From Bacillus carboniphilus (GTDB lineage: Bacteria > Bacillota > Bacilli > Bacillales > JC228): DNA of 47,146 nucleotides. Below, piece by piece: positions 26,743 to 34,265 of this stretch; the stretch's first letter is position 1; every line of letters starts with the position of its first letter. The stretch lies in NCBI RefSeq assembly GCF_039522365.1, contig NZ_BAAADJ010000055.1, positions 1-47,146 on the forward strand, in the 5' to 3' direction. The position numbers were made by a program, and so were the translations under genes. The notes beneath the pieces were generated by a model that saw nothing but the letters and a program-made list of their open reading frames with translations, ran no database searches and had not been told where the DNA came from.

Positions 26743-26787
26743 AGAAAAAGCCAATTTACATGTGGGGTTACACAAGAAATTGGCTTT
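26743..26787 (-). terminator. Terminator of ylbA
   Basis: AAAGCCAATTT (26747–26757) and AAATTGGCTTT (26777–26787) pair perfectly. The T-rich side faces the minus strand. Confidence 0.82.
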
Positions 26788-26792
26788 GATAA

Positions 26793-27152
26793 TTAAAGTG
26801 CAAATTGTTCAACTTCTGATTTAACTTGATCTAAAATTTTCTCGCATTGTTTAACAAGAGAATTTGGAAAGTTTTCGCCTTCCCCGTATTCAACGCCATG
26901 TGGGTAATAGTGTTTTCCTAAAATCGGAGTGATCAATTGAATGATGGCATGGCGACTCCCAACATCACCTTCTACTGCGTAACCTTGCACGCGAAGGTAA
27001 AAGGTACCTTCTTTCATTTCAAACTTGCGGTCATAAGAAACACGCTCATAGTCCCATTGATCAGCTCTTACTAATCCGTATTCATCCATTACTTCATCTA
27101 ATCTTGTTAAGTCAGCTTTTAGGGATTCAATTCCTGTATTTTCAAATTTCAT
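26793..27152 (-). CDS. ylbA: YugN-like protein YlbA
   Basis: A 119-aa soluble protein of the YugN-like family. The length, the N-terminal MKFENTGIESLKADLTRLD, the central YDRKFEMKEGTFYLRVQGYA strand pair and the PHGVEYGE segment match that family. The function is unknown. A GAGGTT-type ribosome site precedes the ATG. It is divergent from ylbB and keeps the position it has in B. subtilis after ctaG, here with two extra genes in between. Confidence 0.85.
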   Translation of the reverse strand: MKFENTGIESLKADLTRLDEVMDEYGLVRADQWDYERVSYDRKFEMKEGTFYLRVQGYAVEGDVGSRHAIIQLITPILGKHYYPHGVEYGEGENFPNSLVKQCEKILDQVKSEVEQFAL

Positions 27153-27349
27153 ACGCGAAACCTCCTCATTTCTGCGTGGCTATTGCCTAGTATTCCAAAT
27201 TTTATAATAGACCAAACGTACCTTTCTTGCAATCCAAATGTAAAAGTTCACAACTTTGCCATGATTGTTGTTGTAAAAGTGATGGGGAATAATAATAATC
27301 AGACAGGTTAGTATAAAAGCAAGAATGTCAATAAGGGGAGAAAAAAATC

Positions 27350-27784
27350 ATGGCTTTAGTAAAAGAAGTAATGACCAAAAAAGTAGAGTATTGCACATTA
27401 CTAGATAATGTATTTGAAGTAGCTACGAAAATGAAAGAGTTGAATGTAGGGGCAATTCCCATTCTTGATGAACAAGAACATTTAGTAGGTATGATTACGG
27501 ATCGCGATATTGTCGTAAGGGGTGTAGCAGAAAAGCACCCTGGTTCTACTAAAGTTGAAGTCGTTATGTCTGATCATTTAGTTACAATTGAACCAGAAGC
27601 TTCTACGGAAGAAGCTGTGGAGCTTATGACAGAACATCAAATTAGAAGACTTCCTGTTGTGAAGAATGGAAAGCTGGTTGGGATACTAGCATTAGGCGAT
27701 CTTGCTATTCGTACTACCTTAGATGAACAAGCTGAGAAGGCATTATCAGAAATATCTGAGGACCACCATTCACAGCTGCACTAA
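27350..27784 (+). CDS. ylbB: CBS-domain protein YlbB
   Basis: A 144-aa protein made of two CBS domains (about 7–63 and 72–127) with no attached enzyme. The repeated pattern GAIPILDE…LVGMITDRDIV and RRLPVVKNGKLVGILALGDLA is clear. Such paired CBS modules bind adenine nucleotides and act as energy sensors. It is similar to B. subtilis YlbB. A strong GGGGAG ribosome site precedes the ATG. It is monocistronic, with a possible promoter near 27312 (TATAAA) that I cannot complete with a −35. Confidence 0.88.
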   Translation: MALVKEVMTKKVEYCTLLDNVFEVATKMKELNVGAIPILDEQEHLVGMITDRDIVVRGVAEKHPGSTKVEVVMSDHLVTIEPEASTEEAVELMTEHQIRRLPVVKNGKLVGILALGDLAIRTTLDEQAEKALSEISEDHHSQLH

Positions 27785-27941
27785 AGGATCAATCAAACAT
27801 AAGAATCAAAATACTGAATACTTTCTATTTTCCCACCCTTATTTCTATTATTTGATTTGGTTAAAATGATATAATAAATCTAGAATTTTAGGCATAGGAT
27901 GAAGTAGAGACCTCTAGTAATACGAGGGGAGGGAAAATAGG

Positions 27942-29048
27942 CTGCAAATTTTATTTAGAATATTAGTTATTTTAGCTGCTTTTTTTATTGTGGGCATTTA
28001 TTTTAATTACACTTTTACCACAGATGAACCCTTGATTCATGAAAAGGGTGATGTAGAATTTGATGATCTAACGGATAATACTGAAAATTTGGGGCCACCA
28101 TTCGAATTACCATTACCTGACGAAGGGATTGCAACTTTAATAGGTAAGAGTTCCGAAGAAACAATGGAAATCTTAGGTACTCCAAACAGAATAGAGCCCT
28201 CACTTTATGGCTATGATTGGTGGGTTTATCAAGGAGGCTCTGACCAATATCTGCAAGTTGGCCTTGAAGATCAGAAGGTGGTTACTGCCTTCGTAATGGG
28301 AGAAGAGGTCGATGTTTCTCCATTTTATATTGGACAATCTATCCAAGAGATTTTTAGGCAAGCTACCTTATCAACAGATATACAATTAGAATACAAAGGG
28401 ACTACCTACCAATTTGAATTAACAGAGGAAGATTTAAATATTCGTCCTCTTGTCCCCGTAGGTGATATATACGTTCAATTATACTTTGATAAATATACGG
28501 AAGAACTCTCAAGTATTCGTTTTATGAATAAAGAAACACTGATTAAACTTCAGCCCTATGATTTAGTGTACAGGGGCACTTTATATGAGTTAGCACCTGT
28601 TGCTGAAGACAAATGGAAGGCTGCGACAGAAGGTATTGAAAAACAAATTTTTGAAATGTCAAATGTGATTAGAGAACGATTTGGGCTACCACTTTTAGAG
28701 TGGGATCCTTTAACGTCTGTTGTCGCCTATGAACATAGTAAAGATATGCACGATAAGCAATATTTTTCCCATACTTCACCGGAGTTTGGTGAACTACAGG
28801 ATCGACTAGAGGCTAAAGAAGTTATGTATGAAATGGCCGGAGAGAATATTGCAGCACAGTATATCGATGCAGGAGCTGTTATTGAAGGGTGGATTAACAG
28901 TAAAGGTCACAGAGAAACCTTACTGCAAGAGGAATTTACTCACTTGGGTGTAGGGGTCTATAAAAAATACTACACTCAAAACTTTCTAAAACGCTCTTGG
29001 GAAGTAAACTCAGAGGAAGAGAATGAAGAATCAGAAGACGGTCAATGA
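27942..29048 (+). CDS. ylbC: Membrane-anchored CAP-domain protein YlbC
   Basis: A secreted or membrane-anchored protein with an N-terminal hydrophobic helix, a CAP-associated N-terminal domain (about 60–210) and a C-terminal CAP/SCP domain (about 235–345). The CAP domain has the signatures YEHSKDMHDKQYFSHTSP and GENIAAQY plus GHRETLL. The first GTG of the frame (27990) would cut the hydrophobic helix in half. A strong SD (GGGGAGGG) sits 8 nt before an in-frame CTG at 27942, which restores the complete helix (QILFRILVILAAFFIVGIYF), giving 368 aa. The CTG start is therefore the best choice, though unusual. Function is unknown; CAP proteins are often cell-surface. Confidence 0.8.
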   Translation: MQILFRILVILAAFFIVGIYFNYTFTTDEPLIHEKGDVEFDDLTDNTENLGPPFELPLPDEGIATLIGKSSEETMEILGTPNRIEPSLYGYDWWVYQGGSDQYLQVGLEDQKVVTAFVMGEEVDVSPFYIGQSIQEIFRQATLSTDIQLEYKGTTYQFELTEEDLNIRPLVPVGDIYVQLYFDKYTEELSSIRFMNKETLIKLQPYDLVYRGTLYELAPVAEDKWKAATEGIEKQIFEMSNVIRERFGLPLLEWDPLTSVVAYEHSKDMHDKQYFSHTSPEFGELQDRLEAKEVMYEMAGENIAAQYIDAGAVIEGWINSKGHRETLLQEEFTHLGVGVYKKYYTQNFLKRSWEVNSEEENEESEDGQ

Positions 29049-29060
29049 TGACCGTCTTTT
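29035..29060 (+). terminator. Terminator of ylbC
   Basis: AAGACGGTCA (29035–29044) and TGACCGTCTT (29049–29058) form a perfect 10-bp stem with a 4-nt loop that contains most of the ylbC stop codon. T4 follows. Confidence 0.85.
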
Positions 29061-29061
29061 A

Positions 29062-29553
29062 TCATTTCTCTGGTCTTGGAATAATATGAAAGGTACCCGT
29101 AGCATGTGCCATGAGAGTTCCATCTTCACGATAAGCTTTAGCTTCCATAACAAGTCTCGTATTCCCCTTATGTATTAAGGTTGCTTTAGAGTATATTTTT
29201 TCACCTACCCCTTTTGCTAGAAAATGAAGGTTCATTTCTGAAGTAACGGCTGCACGATCTTTAGATATGAGCATATGAGCATAGGTTCCCATAACCGTAT
29301 CTAATACAGTTGCCGTGACTCCTCCATGTACAATATCAAGTGAATTTAAAGCGAACGGCGTGATGGGAAATGTCATTTCCAAACCGTCAGCAACTGTGTT
29401 TTTCTCAATTTGGAGAAAGGAAGAAATGTAGGATTCATTCATCCCTGACTTCTTACGCTTAATTCCGTTTAAAAATAATCGAAGTATTTCTTGTTCCTCA
29501 GTTGTAGCCTCTTCTATGAATGATGCCCATTCTTGCTGTAATTTTTCTTTCAA
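29062..29553 (-). CDS. PaaI-type hotdog thioesterase
   Basis: A 163-aa single hotdog-fold thioesterase of the PaaI/4HBT family acting on an acyl- or aryl-CoA. A helical N-terminal extension (about 1–35) precedes the core. The motif NSLDIVHGGVTATVLDTVMG (70–89) contains His76-Gly-Gly and Asp85, the catalytic region. It starts at TTG with GAGGTG upstream. It converges on ylbC. B. subtilis has no such gene at this place as far as I recall. The substrate cannot be predicted. Confidence 0.85.
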   Translation of the reverse strand: MKEKLQQEWASFIEEATTEEQEILRLFLNGIKRKKSGMNESYISSFLQIEKNTVADGLEMTFPITPFALNSLDIVHGGVTATVLDTVMGTYAHMLISKDRAAVTSEMNLHFLAKGVGEKIYSKATLIHKGNTRLVMEAKAYREDGTLMAHATGTFHIIPRPEK

Positions 29554-29677
29554 TGATTACACCTCATTTATATTTTCCTGATCTCTAAATGGTAGACAAC
29601 GTTAAAAATTATATCACCTTTTTAAGAGTGATTCATATGATAACATAGGCAACTGACCTTTATAGAGGTGAGGAATC

Positions 29678-30076
29678 ATGAGTAAAAAACTTCATCCGTC
29701 GGTACAGAAATTCAAAGAGTTTGTTAAAAAGAATCCCCATCTCATAAACGAAGTAAAGCAAGGAACTTCGACATGGCAAGAATTATATGAAGAGTGGTAT
29801 CTATTGGGTGAAGATGATTCTAGGTGGGGTTCATCCAGCTCAAACGACGGTGGAAAAAAAGAAGAAAAATCAAGTGAAAGTGATGGGGAGATTGTCGGAC
29901 TCATTTGGAACCGCCTAAAAAAAATGGACCCAAATCAGCTACAAAGTCATATTTCTTCCCTAAGTGAAGCAATAGGCGCTGTGCAAGGAATCTTATCACA
30001 ATTTCAAGGGAATAAAAATGCACCAAAAAGTGGGAGTAGTGGCCCATCAAACCCTTTCTCCTTTAGGAAAGATTAA
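29678..30076 (+). CDS. ylbD: Putative spore coat protein YlbD
   Basis: A 132-aa protein of the YlbD_coat family. A conserved N-terminal segment (LHPSVQKFKEFVKKNPHLI, about 5–23, then WQELYEEWYLLGED) is followed by a low-complexity Ser/Gly/Lys linker (50–70) and a helical C-terminal half. It is associated with the spore coat by family name, with modest experimental support. A GAGGTGAG ribosome site precedes the ATG. It lies 17 nt upstream of ylbE, forming a two-gene unit. Confidence 0.87.
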   Translation: MSKKLHPSVQKFKEFVKKNPHLINEVKQGTSTWQELYEEWYLLGEDDSRWGSSSSNDGGKKEEKSSESDGEIVGLIWNRLKKMDPNQLQSHISSLSEAIGAVQGILSQFQGNKNAPKSGSSGPSNPFSFRKD

Positions 30077-30093
30077 GAGGGAGGCGAATTTTT

Positions 30094-30333
30094 TTGCGTT
30101 CAGAAATATATGACTTAATTAAGCAAAATCCAGACTGGACAAAATTTATCAGAGAACAACCCATCTGGTATCGAAAATTGATGAGAAACCCAAGGGCTTG
30201 GGAAGAATTTGAAATTGCAGGTTTACACTATTTAAGGAAGACAATTCCCCATAAAGTCGAACAATTCTCTAATAGTGTGCAAATGGCTTCCATGATGATG
30301 AGCATGTTCCAAGCTATGAACCAACAATCATAG
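30094..30333 (+). CDS. ylbE: YlbE-like protein
   Basis: A 79-aa protein of the YlbE-like family: MRSEIYDLIKQNPDWTKFIREQPIWYRKLMRNP at the N-terminus is its hallmark. A Met/Ser/Gln-rich C-terminus (MASMMMSMFQAMNQQS) follows. It starts at TTG after GGGAGGCG. It is cotranscribed with ylbD. No function is known; the association with ylbD suggests a role in sporulation, which is inference. Confidence 0.86.
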   Translation: MRSEIYDLIKQNPDWTKFIREQPIWYRKLMRNPRAWEEFEIAGLHYLRKTIPHKVEQFSNSVQMASMMMSMFQAMNQQS

Positions 30334-30340
30334 AAAAATT

Positions 30341-30399
30341 ACCCCTTTTTTGGTTATTTATGTTTGAAATAACAAACGATAATCAAAAGGGGGGTTTTT
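30341..30399 (+). terminator. Terminator of ylbE overlapping the next gene's ribosome site
   Basis: CCCC (30342–30345), TTT and TGGTTAT (30351–30357) pair with ATAATCA (30379–30385), AAA and GGGG (30389–30392), followed by T5. A competing inner stem GTTATTT/AAATAAC (30353–30359 with 30367–30373) is possible. The G-run is also the Shine-Dalgarno of the lipoprotein gene starting at 30400. Confidence 0.7.
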
Positions 30400-30831
30400 A
30401 TGTGTATAAAACTTACAAAGCTACTGACCTATTGTTTGATCTGTAGCGCTCTTGTTGTTACGGCGTGTAATAAAGATATCCCTGAACCAGAAACGATTGA
30501 AGAAAAGAAAATTGTCCCTGTGAGTGACCCGATTATTTATACCTTTCAGCCATTACCTCAACAAACTTGGTCTCTTCAACAGTTTGTAAAAAATGGGACA
30601 TTGTATGTTGAGTGCTATGCTCCTGGTATATCATTTACTGGCCAGGACAGTAAAAAAGAAAAAGGGAGGATTCTCGTATTTATTGATGGAGAAAAAAGGG
30701 GGGAATACCAGCGAGCCGCATTTCAAGTGAAAAATATGCCAAAGGGAAATAGTGACATCACCGTTAAAATCATTTCGGATGATGGACAGCCTTATGGAGA
30801 AGAGAAGAATTTTAAGATAACGAACCCTTAG
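30400..30831 (+). CDS. Small lipoprotein of unknown function
   Basis: A 143-aa predicted lipoprotein: hydrophobic signal with lipobox VTAC (Cys23). A charged linker follows (PEPETIEEKKIVPV). The soluble domain appears to be all beta, Ig-like in its last 70 residues (GRILVFIDGEKRGEYQRAAFQV, DITVKIISDDGQPYGEEKNF). I do not recognise a named family. The ATG follows a G-run ribosome site locked in a terminator-like hairpin. It lies between the ylbDE pair and ylbF, where B. subtilis has no gene that I know. Confidence 0.8.
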   Translation: MCIKLTKLLTYCLICSALVVTACNKDIPEPETIEEKKIVPVSDPIIYTFQPLPQQTWSLQQFVKNGTLYVECYAPGISFTGQDSKKEKGRILVFIDGEKRGEYQRAAFQVKNMPKGNSDITVKIISDDGQPYGEEKNFKITNP

Positions 30832-30893
30832 AAGGGATAACCATTTTCATTCCTCCTATAATCATGGTAGTATAATAATAGGAGGTGAGCCTC

Positions 30894-31337
30894 TTGATAA
30901 ATACGTTAGAAAAGGTTTTAGTAACGGAGAAGGCTGAACAGCTTGCCGAAATGATTCTCCAGTCTGAGATAGCTGAAGAATATAAAAAGGCGTACAAGAA
31001 AATGAACAGCCATCCAGTTACTGAATCTAAAATAAGACGATTTACAGAGCTAAAAGAAAGGTATGAAGAGGTTCAACGTTTTGGTAAGTATCATCCAGAT
31101 TATAAGTGGGTTAACAAAGAAATTCGAGAGGCCAAAAGAGAAATGGACTTAGATGATCGAGTTGCTGAATTTCGTAGAGCTGAAATGGACCTACAATCTC
31201 TCTTAGATGAAATTAGTGTTATGATCGGTCATTCTGTTTCAGAACATATTAAGGTCCCAACTGGTAACCCATTTTTCGATAACGGAAGTTGTAGCGGAGG
31301 CTGTGGAAGCGGCGGAGGCTGCAGCTGTTCTGCATAA
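30894..31337 (+). CDS. ylbF: RNase Y-associated regulator YlbF
   Basis: A 147-aa helical protein, part of the YlbF–YmcA–YaaT (Y-complex) that works with RNase Y in mRNA maturation and promotes competence, sporulation and biofilm formation. The conserved block RFGKYHPDYKWVNKEIREAKRE (about 54–75) and the C-terminal VPTGNPFFDNG followed by a Cys/Gly-rich tail (five Cys, CSGGCGSGGGCSC) match YlbF. The Y-complex carries Fe–S clusters and the tail may take part. I start at TTG 30894, because the open GTG at 30885 is inside the ribosome site GGAGGTG. Confidence 0.93.
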   Translation: MINTLEKVLVTEKAEQLAEMILQSEIAEEYKKAYKKMNSHPVTESKIRRFTELKERYEEVQRFGKYHPDYKWVNKEIREAKREMDLDDRVAEFRRAEMDLQSLLDEISVMIGHSVSEHIKVPTGNPFFDNGSCSGGCGSGGGCSCSA

Positions 31338-31369
31338 AAACTTGTACAGGATTCTGTACAGGTTTTTTT
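31336..31369 (+). terminator. Terminator of ylbF
   Basis: AACTTGTACAG and CTGTACAGGTT pair (31339–31349 with 31354–31364; one T·G) with a GATT loop and run into T7. Confidence 0.87.
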
Positions 31370-31385
31370 GTAGTATTTCAGTGTT

Positions 31386-31700
31386 TTATCTAGATAAACG
31401 AACACAATCTACACAAAGGTTCCCACAACAAAACATTTTTCGCTGAGGTACATAAAACCGATGTCTGAAAACATGTAAACTTTCGTCAGAACGAACGTAT
31501 ACAGTCTGGCTACTTAGTCTTTTTCCCCTCATTGATTTGGAAGAAGCTTCTTTAATTTTTTTTTCAGCTGTCGTTAATTCTATGGGGCCATGGATATATA
31601 TAAATGGGACGCCAACAACCTTTTTAAGCTCAACAAGGTGAATCTCCTCATTTTGACTAATAAAATTCACAAAATTCGAATAGATTGTGTCCAAATCCAC
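31386..31700 (-). CDS. Hypothetical protein with C-terminal Cys motif
   Basis: A 104-aa protein I cannot assign. The N-terminal half is mixed (VELKKVVGVPFIYIHGPIELTTAEKK), the middle is basic with beta character, and the C-terminus has FCCGNLCVDC, four Cys in eight residues, suggesting a metal or Fe–S site. It starts at GTG with a strong AGGAGG about 8 nt upstream, so it is very likely translated. It converges on ylbF, which also has a Cys-rich tail. No signal peptide is visible. Confidence 0.75.
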   Translation of the reverse strand: MDLDTIYSNFVNFISQNEEIHLVELKKVVGVPFIYIHGPIELTTAEKKIKEASSKSMRGKRLSSQTVYVRSDESLHVFRHRFYVPQRKMFCCGNLCVDCVRLSR

Positions 31701-31815
31701 TAAAATTCCTCCTAATCAAAGAAAGACAGGATTGCTCCTATAATTAACCTATGCTAGACTTAATACAAATGCCAAAAGCTTCGGAATAAAGAAATGATTA
31801 TGTAGAGGAGTCTTT

Positions 31816-32091
31816 ATGTTTACAGAACGACAAGGATTTATTGTTTGGTTATCTTCTTTAAAACAAGCAAAACAGCTTAGAAGACTCGGGAATGTTCATT
31901 ATGTATCAAAACGCCTTAAATATGCGGTTCTTTACTGTTCTGTTGAAGAAAGTGATTGGGTCAGGAACCAATTACAGGGATATTCCTTTGTTAAAAAGGT
32001 GGACTATTCCTATAAGGGATTACTAAAGACACATTACGAGAATAAAAAGCCCGATAAGGCAAAAGAGTACGACTATAAGATTGGTTTCTAG
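31816..32091 (+). CDS. ylbG: UPF0298/DUF2129 protein YlbG
   Basis: A 91-aa small basic protein of the DUF2129 (YlbG) family. The pattern RQGFIVWLSSLKQAKQLRRLGNVHYVSKRLKYAVLYC is typical: a ferredoxin-like fold with an N-terminal strand, helix and second strand. Function is unknown. AGAGGAG precedes the ATG. It is monocistronic and followed by two terminators. In B. subtilis csfG and rsmD lie directly downstream; here two extra genes intervene. Confidence 0.9.
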   Translation: MFTERQGFIVWLSSLKQAKQLRRLGNVHYVSKRLKYAVLYCSVEESDWVRNQLQGYSFVKKVDYSYKGLLKTHYENKKPDKAKEYDYKIGF

Positions 32092-32108
32092 TATAAATGA
32101 ATGTCCAA

Positions 32109-32140
32109 AAAAGGCTTCGACTAAAATCGAAGCCTTTTAT
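32109..32140 (+). terminator. Terminator of ylbG
   Basis: A perfect 12-bp stem (AAAAGGCTTCGA 32109–32120 with TCGAAGCCTTTT 32127–32138) and a 6-nt loop. Confidence 0.9.
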
Positions 32141-32191
32141 TTTACACGATAGGAATCTAATTGTGTAGCTACTTCTCTGATATTGCCAAGG

Positions 32192-32215
32192 CTCGCCAAC
32201 CGGCGAGTTTTCTTT
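32192..32215 (+). terminator. Second terminator downstream of ylbG
   Basis: CTCGCC (32192–32197), loop AACC, GGCGAG (32202–32207), then TTTTCTTT. It lies just before the stop of the convergent gene at 32214 and has its T-tract on the plus strand. Confidence 0.65.
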
Positions 32216-32597
32216 AGCCAAGAGGTAATATGTATCGGTTCATTCGAAGAATCCCGATTAGATATTGGTAAAATAAATTAGGATCAGCAAAGCTACTAGA
32301 AGGACGAACCTCTAGTTCAATAACGCTCTTTCCAATCTGTTGGGCAGCTTCTCTAAAGAGTTGAATTCTTTGGCTATTTTCTTTATAAGGAATGCCTTCT
32401 TTACAAATATAGAGTGGTTGAAAGTTACCTGTTTGCGTAGCCTTTAAAATGACAACCAAAGAACAAAATTCTGATTTGTTTTCCTCAGTTTTCATTAACA
32501 AAAAATGTTGGATACGGTCTTGGTTACGATTCACTATTTCTAATAGTTCATATATGTCTGAGTAGCCTTCTCCTAGTTCAATAAACCTTTGTATCAT
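32214..32597 (-). CDS. Conserved hypothetical protein (DUF7147-like)
   Basis: A 127-aa soluble protein beginning MIQRFIELGEGYSDIYELLE. I recall this type of small Bacillus protein as DUF7147, often mislabelled methylthioribose kinase, but I cannot verify it. No kinase motif is visible. The frame opens at an ATG at 32615, but AAAGGAG spaced 8 nt before the ATG at 32597 decides the start. The C-terminal half (VRPSSSFADPNLFYQYLIGILRMNRYI) looks conserved. It is divergent from the 466-aa gene. Confidence 0.75.
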   Translation of the reverse strand: MIQRFIELGEGYSDIYELLEIVNRNQDRIQHFLLMKTEENKSEFCSLVVILKATQTGNFQPLYICKEGIPYKENSQRIQLFREAAQQIGKSVIELEVRPSSSFADPNLFYQYLIGILRMNRYILPLG

Positions 32598-32710
32598 GAT
32601 ACAAGCTCCTTTCATAGATATCCATACTTTAACATGAGACTCATAAATTCGCTATGAAAATAAGTTCATTAAGGGTGCAGTTGATTCATTCGTTTTTAAG
32701 GAGAATTACG

Positions 32711-34111
32711 ATGAAACGTTTTTTACTAATTACGATTATGTTAATACTCATCATACTTCTATTGTATAAACAATGGTCTGATTACGCAGCGAGGTTGGAT
32801 AACTCTGAACAGGAGATAAAAGCAATCCAACATATGACTGTTCAGCTAGATGATAAAACCTTACATATTGAACAAGAATTTAAGGGTTTATCGAATCTAA
32901 TGTGGTCATTTCAGGTTCCAGATCAAATTCTGAACCTACAGTGCTATGATGATTCGGAAAACCCTTGTCAGATAGATGATACTCATACCATTTCCGAAAA
33001 AGATAAGGTATCGTTTCATTATAGCGTTCCCTTCACTAAGGATTCATTTATATTTAACTCTTGGATTATTATTCCGGACCTAGAAATTGATGAAACAGTA
33101 TTAGAAGTTATAGAGCCTCTACCGCTGGAGGGGATGTGGACTGCTGCAGCCACCCTTATTGGACAATCATCTCTAGAAACCGTTTTCTACGCACAATATA
33201 AAAATAATGGGGGAGCTTTTCCCATATTAAAAACACCGGAACCCTTATTCATTACTTCCATTGATAATATTCAGATATTTGGAAGTGGTAGCGACCCAAG
33301 TTATGAGGAAATTAAAGAAAAAAAGCTAGATCAAAAACTTCCTCAATTTGGAAATTGGAAGGTTGTATTAACCGACTTAATCGTACCTTCATCAGCAGAA
33401 AGGCTGATTGTACTGCCTACTACGAGTTCTAATCAAAAAATAATTGAAGAGTTAGTTCAAGCCTACGTTTATGGACATTTCATTTTACCTGATATGAATA
33501 ACAAGGATGTTCTTGCTAGTTTAGTGGGATCCATTTTAATGGATGAGGCCATATTAAAATCTGAGCGTGGCTATCAAGAAGTAAGGAGCCACCTTACGAA
33601 TGAACAGCTAGTACAACTCCAAACACAAATATCCAACTCTTCATCCATTCCAATTACAACAGAATGGTTAGAGGAACAGTTTTTTTCAATCACAGGATTA
33701 AAGACAACGTTTATCACAGATTATGTTAATACTCATCAAGGAGAGCTTCTTTTATTGGATCCTCGGCCAGTCATTTCGAAAGAGCTAACGCCTGCTCATG
33801 AGATTCTATCTGTTATTCAAAATGGGCATAGGTTTTATCCTCTAAAAGAGACACTCGAGCTATTAGGATATACGTTGGAATTTCAAGATTCACCAAATAG
33901 GTTGAATATCTTCAAGAAGAATCATTCTTTTCAATTTTGGTTAGAGGAGCCCATCTATTTATTTAATGATGAAAAGTATAGTTTGCAGCAGGTTCCAATC
34001 AATGTATGGAATGGAGCTTATTATATGGAAGAGGGCTGGTTAAGAAGACTCTTTAACATTAGTGTTCAGACAGATTCGGAGCAAATCATTATAGGAGATA
34101 TTAAACCATAA
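32711..34111 (+). CDS. Membrane-anchored extracellular protein of unknown function
   Basis: A 466-aa protein with a single N-terminal helix (MKRFLLITIMLILIILLLY) and no lipobox or cleavage site, so it is probably anchored with a large outside domain. Residues about 40–230 look mainly beta. The C-terminal quarter (VISKELTPAHEILSVIQNGHRFYPLKETLELLGYTLEFQ, then NIFKKNHSFQFWLE) resembles the copper-amine-oxidase N-terminal-like (stalk) fold used in Firmicute surface proteins. No catalytic motif is seen. The ATG at 32711 follows AAGGAGA; the ATG at 32654 lacks a ribosome site. It lies between ylbG and csfG, a lineage-specific insertion compared with B. subtilis. Confidence 0.75.
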   Translation: MKRFLLITIMLILIILLLYKQWSDYAARLDNSEQEIKAIQHMTVQLDDKTLHIEQEFKGLSNLMWSFQVPDQILNLQCYDDSENPCQIDDTHTISEKDKVSFHYSVPFTKDSFIFNSWIIIPDLEIDETVLEVIEPLPLEGMWTAAATLIGQSSLETVFYAQYKNNGGAFPILKTPEPLFITSIDNIQIFGSGSDPSYEEIKEKKLDQKLPQFGNWKVVLTDLIVPSSAERLIVLPTTSSNQKIIEELVQAYVYGHFILPDMNNKDVLASLVGSILMDEAILKSERGYQEVRSHLTNEQLVQLQTQISNSSSIPITTEWLEEQFFSITGLKTTFITDYVNTHQGELLLLDPRPVISKELTPAHEILSVIQNGHRFYPLKETLELLGYTLEFQDSPNRLNIFKKNHSFQFWLEEPIYLFNDEKYSLQQVPINVWNGAYYMEEGWLRRLFNISVQTDSEQIIIGDIKP

Positions 34112-34138
34112 AAAAAGCCCTGCAGAACTTCTGCAGGG
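34111..34138 (-). terminator. Terminator of csfG
   Basis: Read on the minus strand, CCCTGCAG, a 5-nt loop and CTGCAGGG (34138–34118) are followed by C and a run of T (34116–34111). There is no T-run on the plus side. It overlaps the stop codon of the upstream 466-aa gene. Confidence 0.85.
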
Positions 34139-34261
34139 TCCTTCTATATCCTCCTATAGAGGACCCGAAGGCAAAGGGAGAGGAGAAACCGGAGGAAGAA
34201 CTTATGGGGAAACGTAAGTCTTCTCCGCGGTTGGCAACAACATCTCGTCTAGATGTTGTTA
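34113..34261 (-). ncRNA. csfG: Forespore small RNA CsfG (Rfam ylbH-leader family region)
   Basis: About 150 nt of structured RNA read on the minus strand, located as in B. subtilis just upstream of rsmD/ylbH on the opposite strand. From 5' to 3' it has three parts before the terminator. First is a perfect 9-bp hairpin (AACAACATC/GATGTTGTT, 34260–34236). Second is an imperfect stem from GGAGAAGACTTACG with its complement. Third is a long CU-rich stretch containing CCUCC and CUCCUCUCCC, then a stem GGGUCCU·CUAUA with loop GGAGGA (34166–34136). A forespore-type promoter lies at 34294–34266. CsfG is known as a sigma-F/sigma-G-controlled RNA conserved in spore formers. The same conserved stretch was earlier described as the 'ylbH leader' on the other strand. 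Confidence 0.8.
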
Positions 34262-34265
34262 CTAT

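Noticed and set aside
34113-34261. Plus-strand riboswitch or leader of rsmD (ylbH leader)
   Set aside because: The only terminator T-run and a good promoter are on the minus strand; the element fits a minus-strand sRNA. A plus-strand role is not excluded but not supported.
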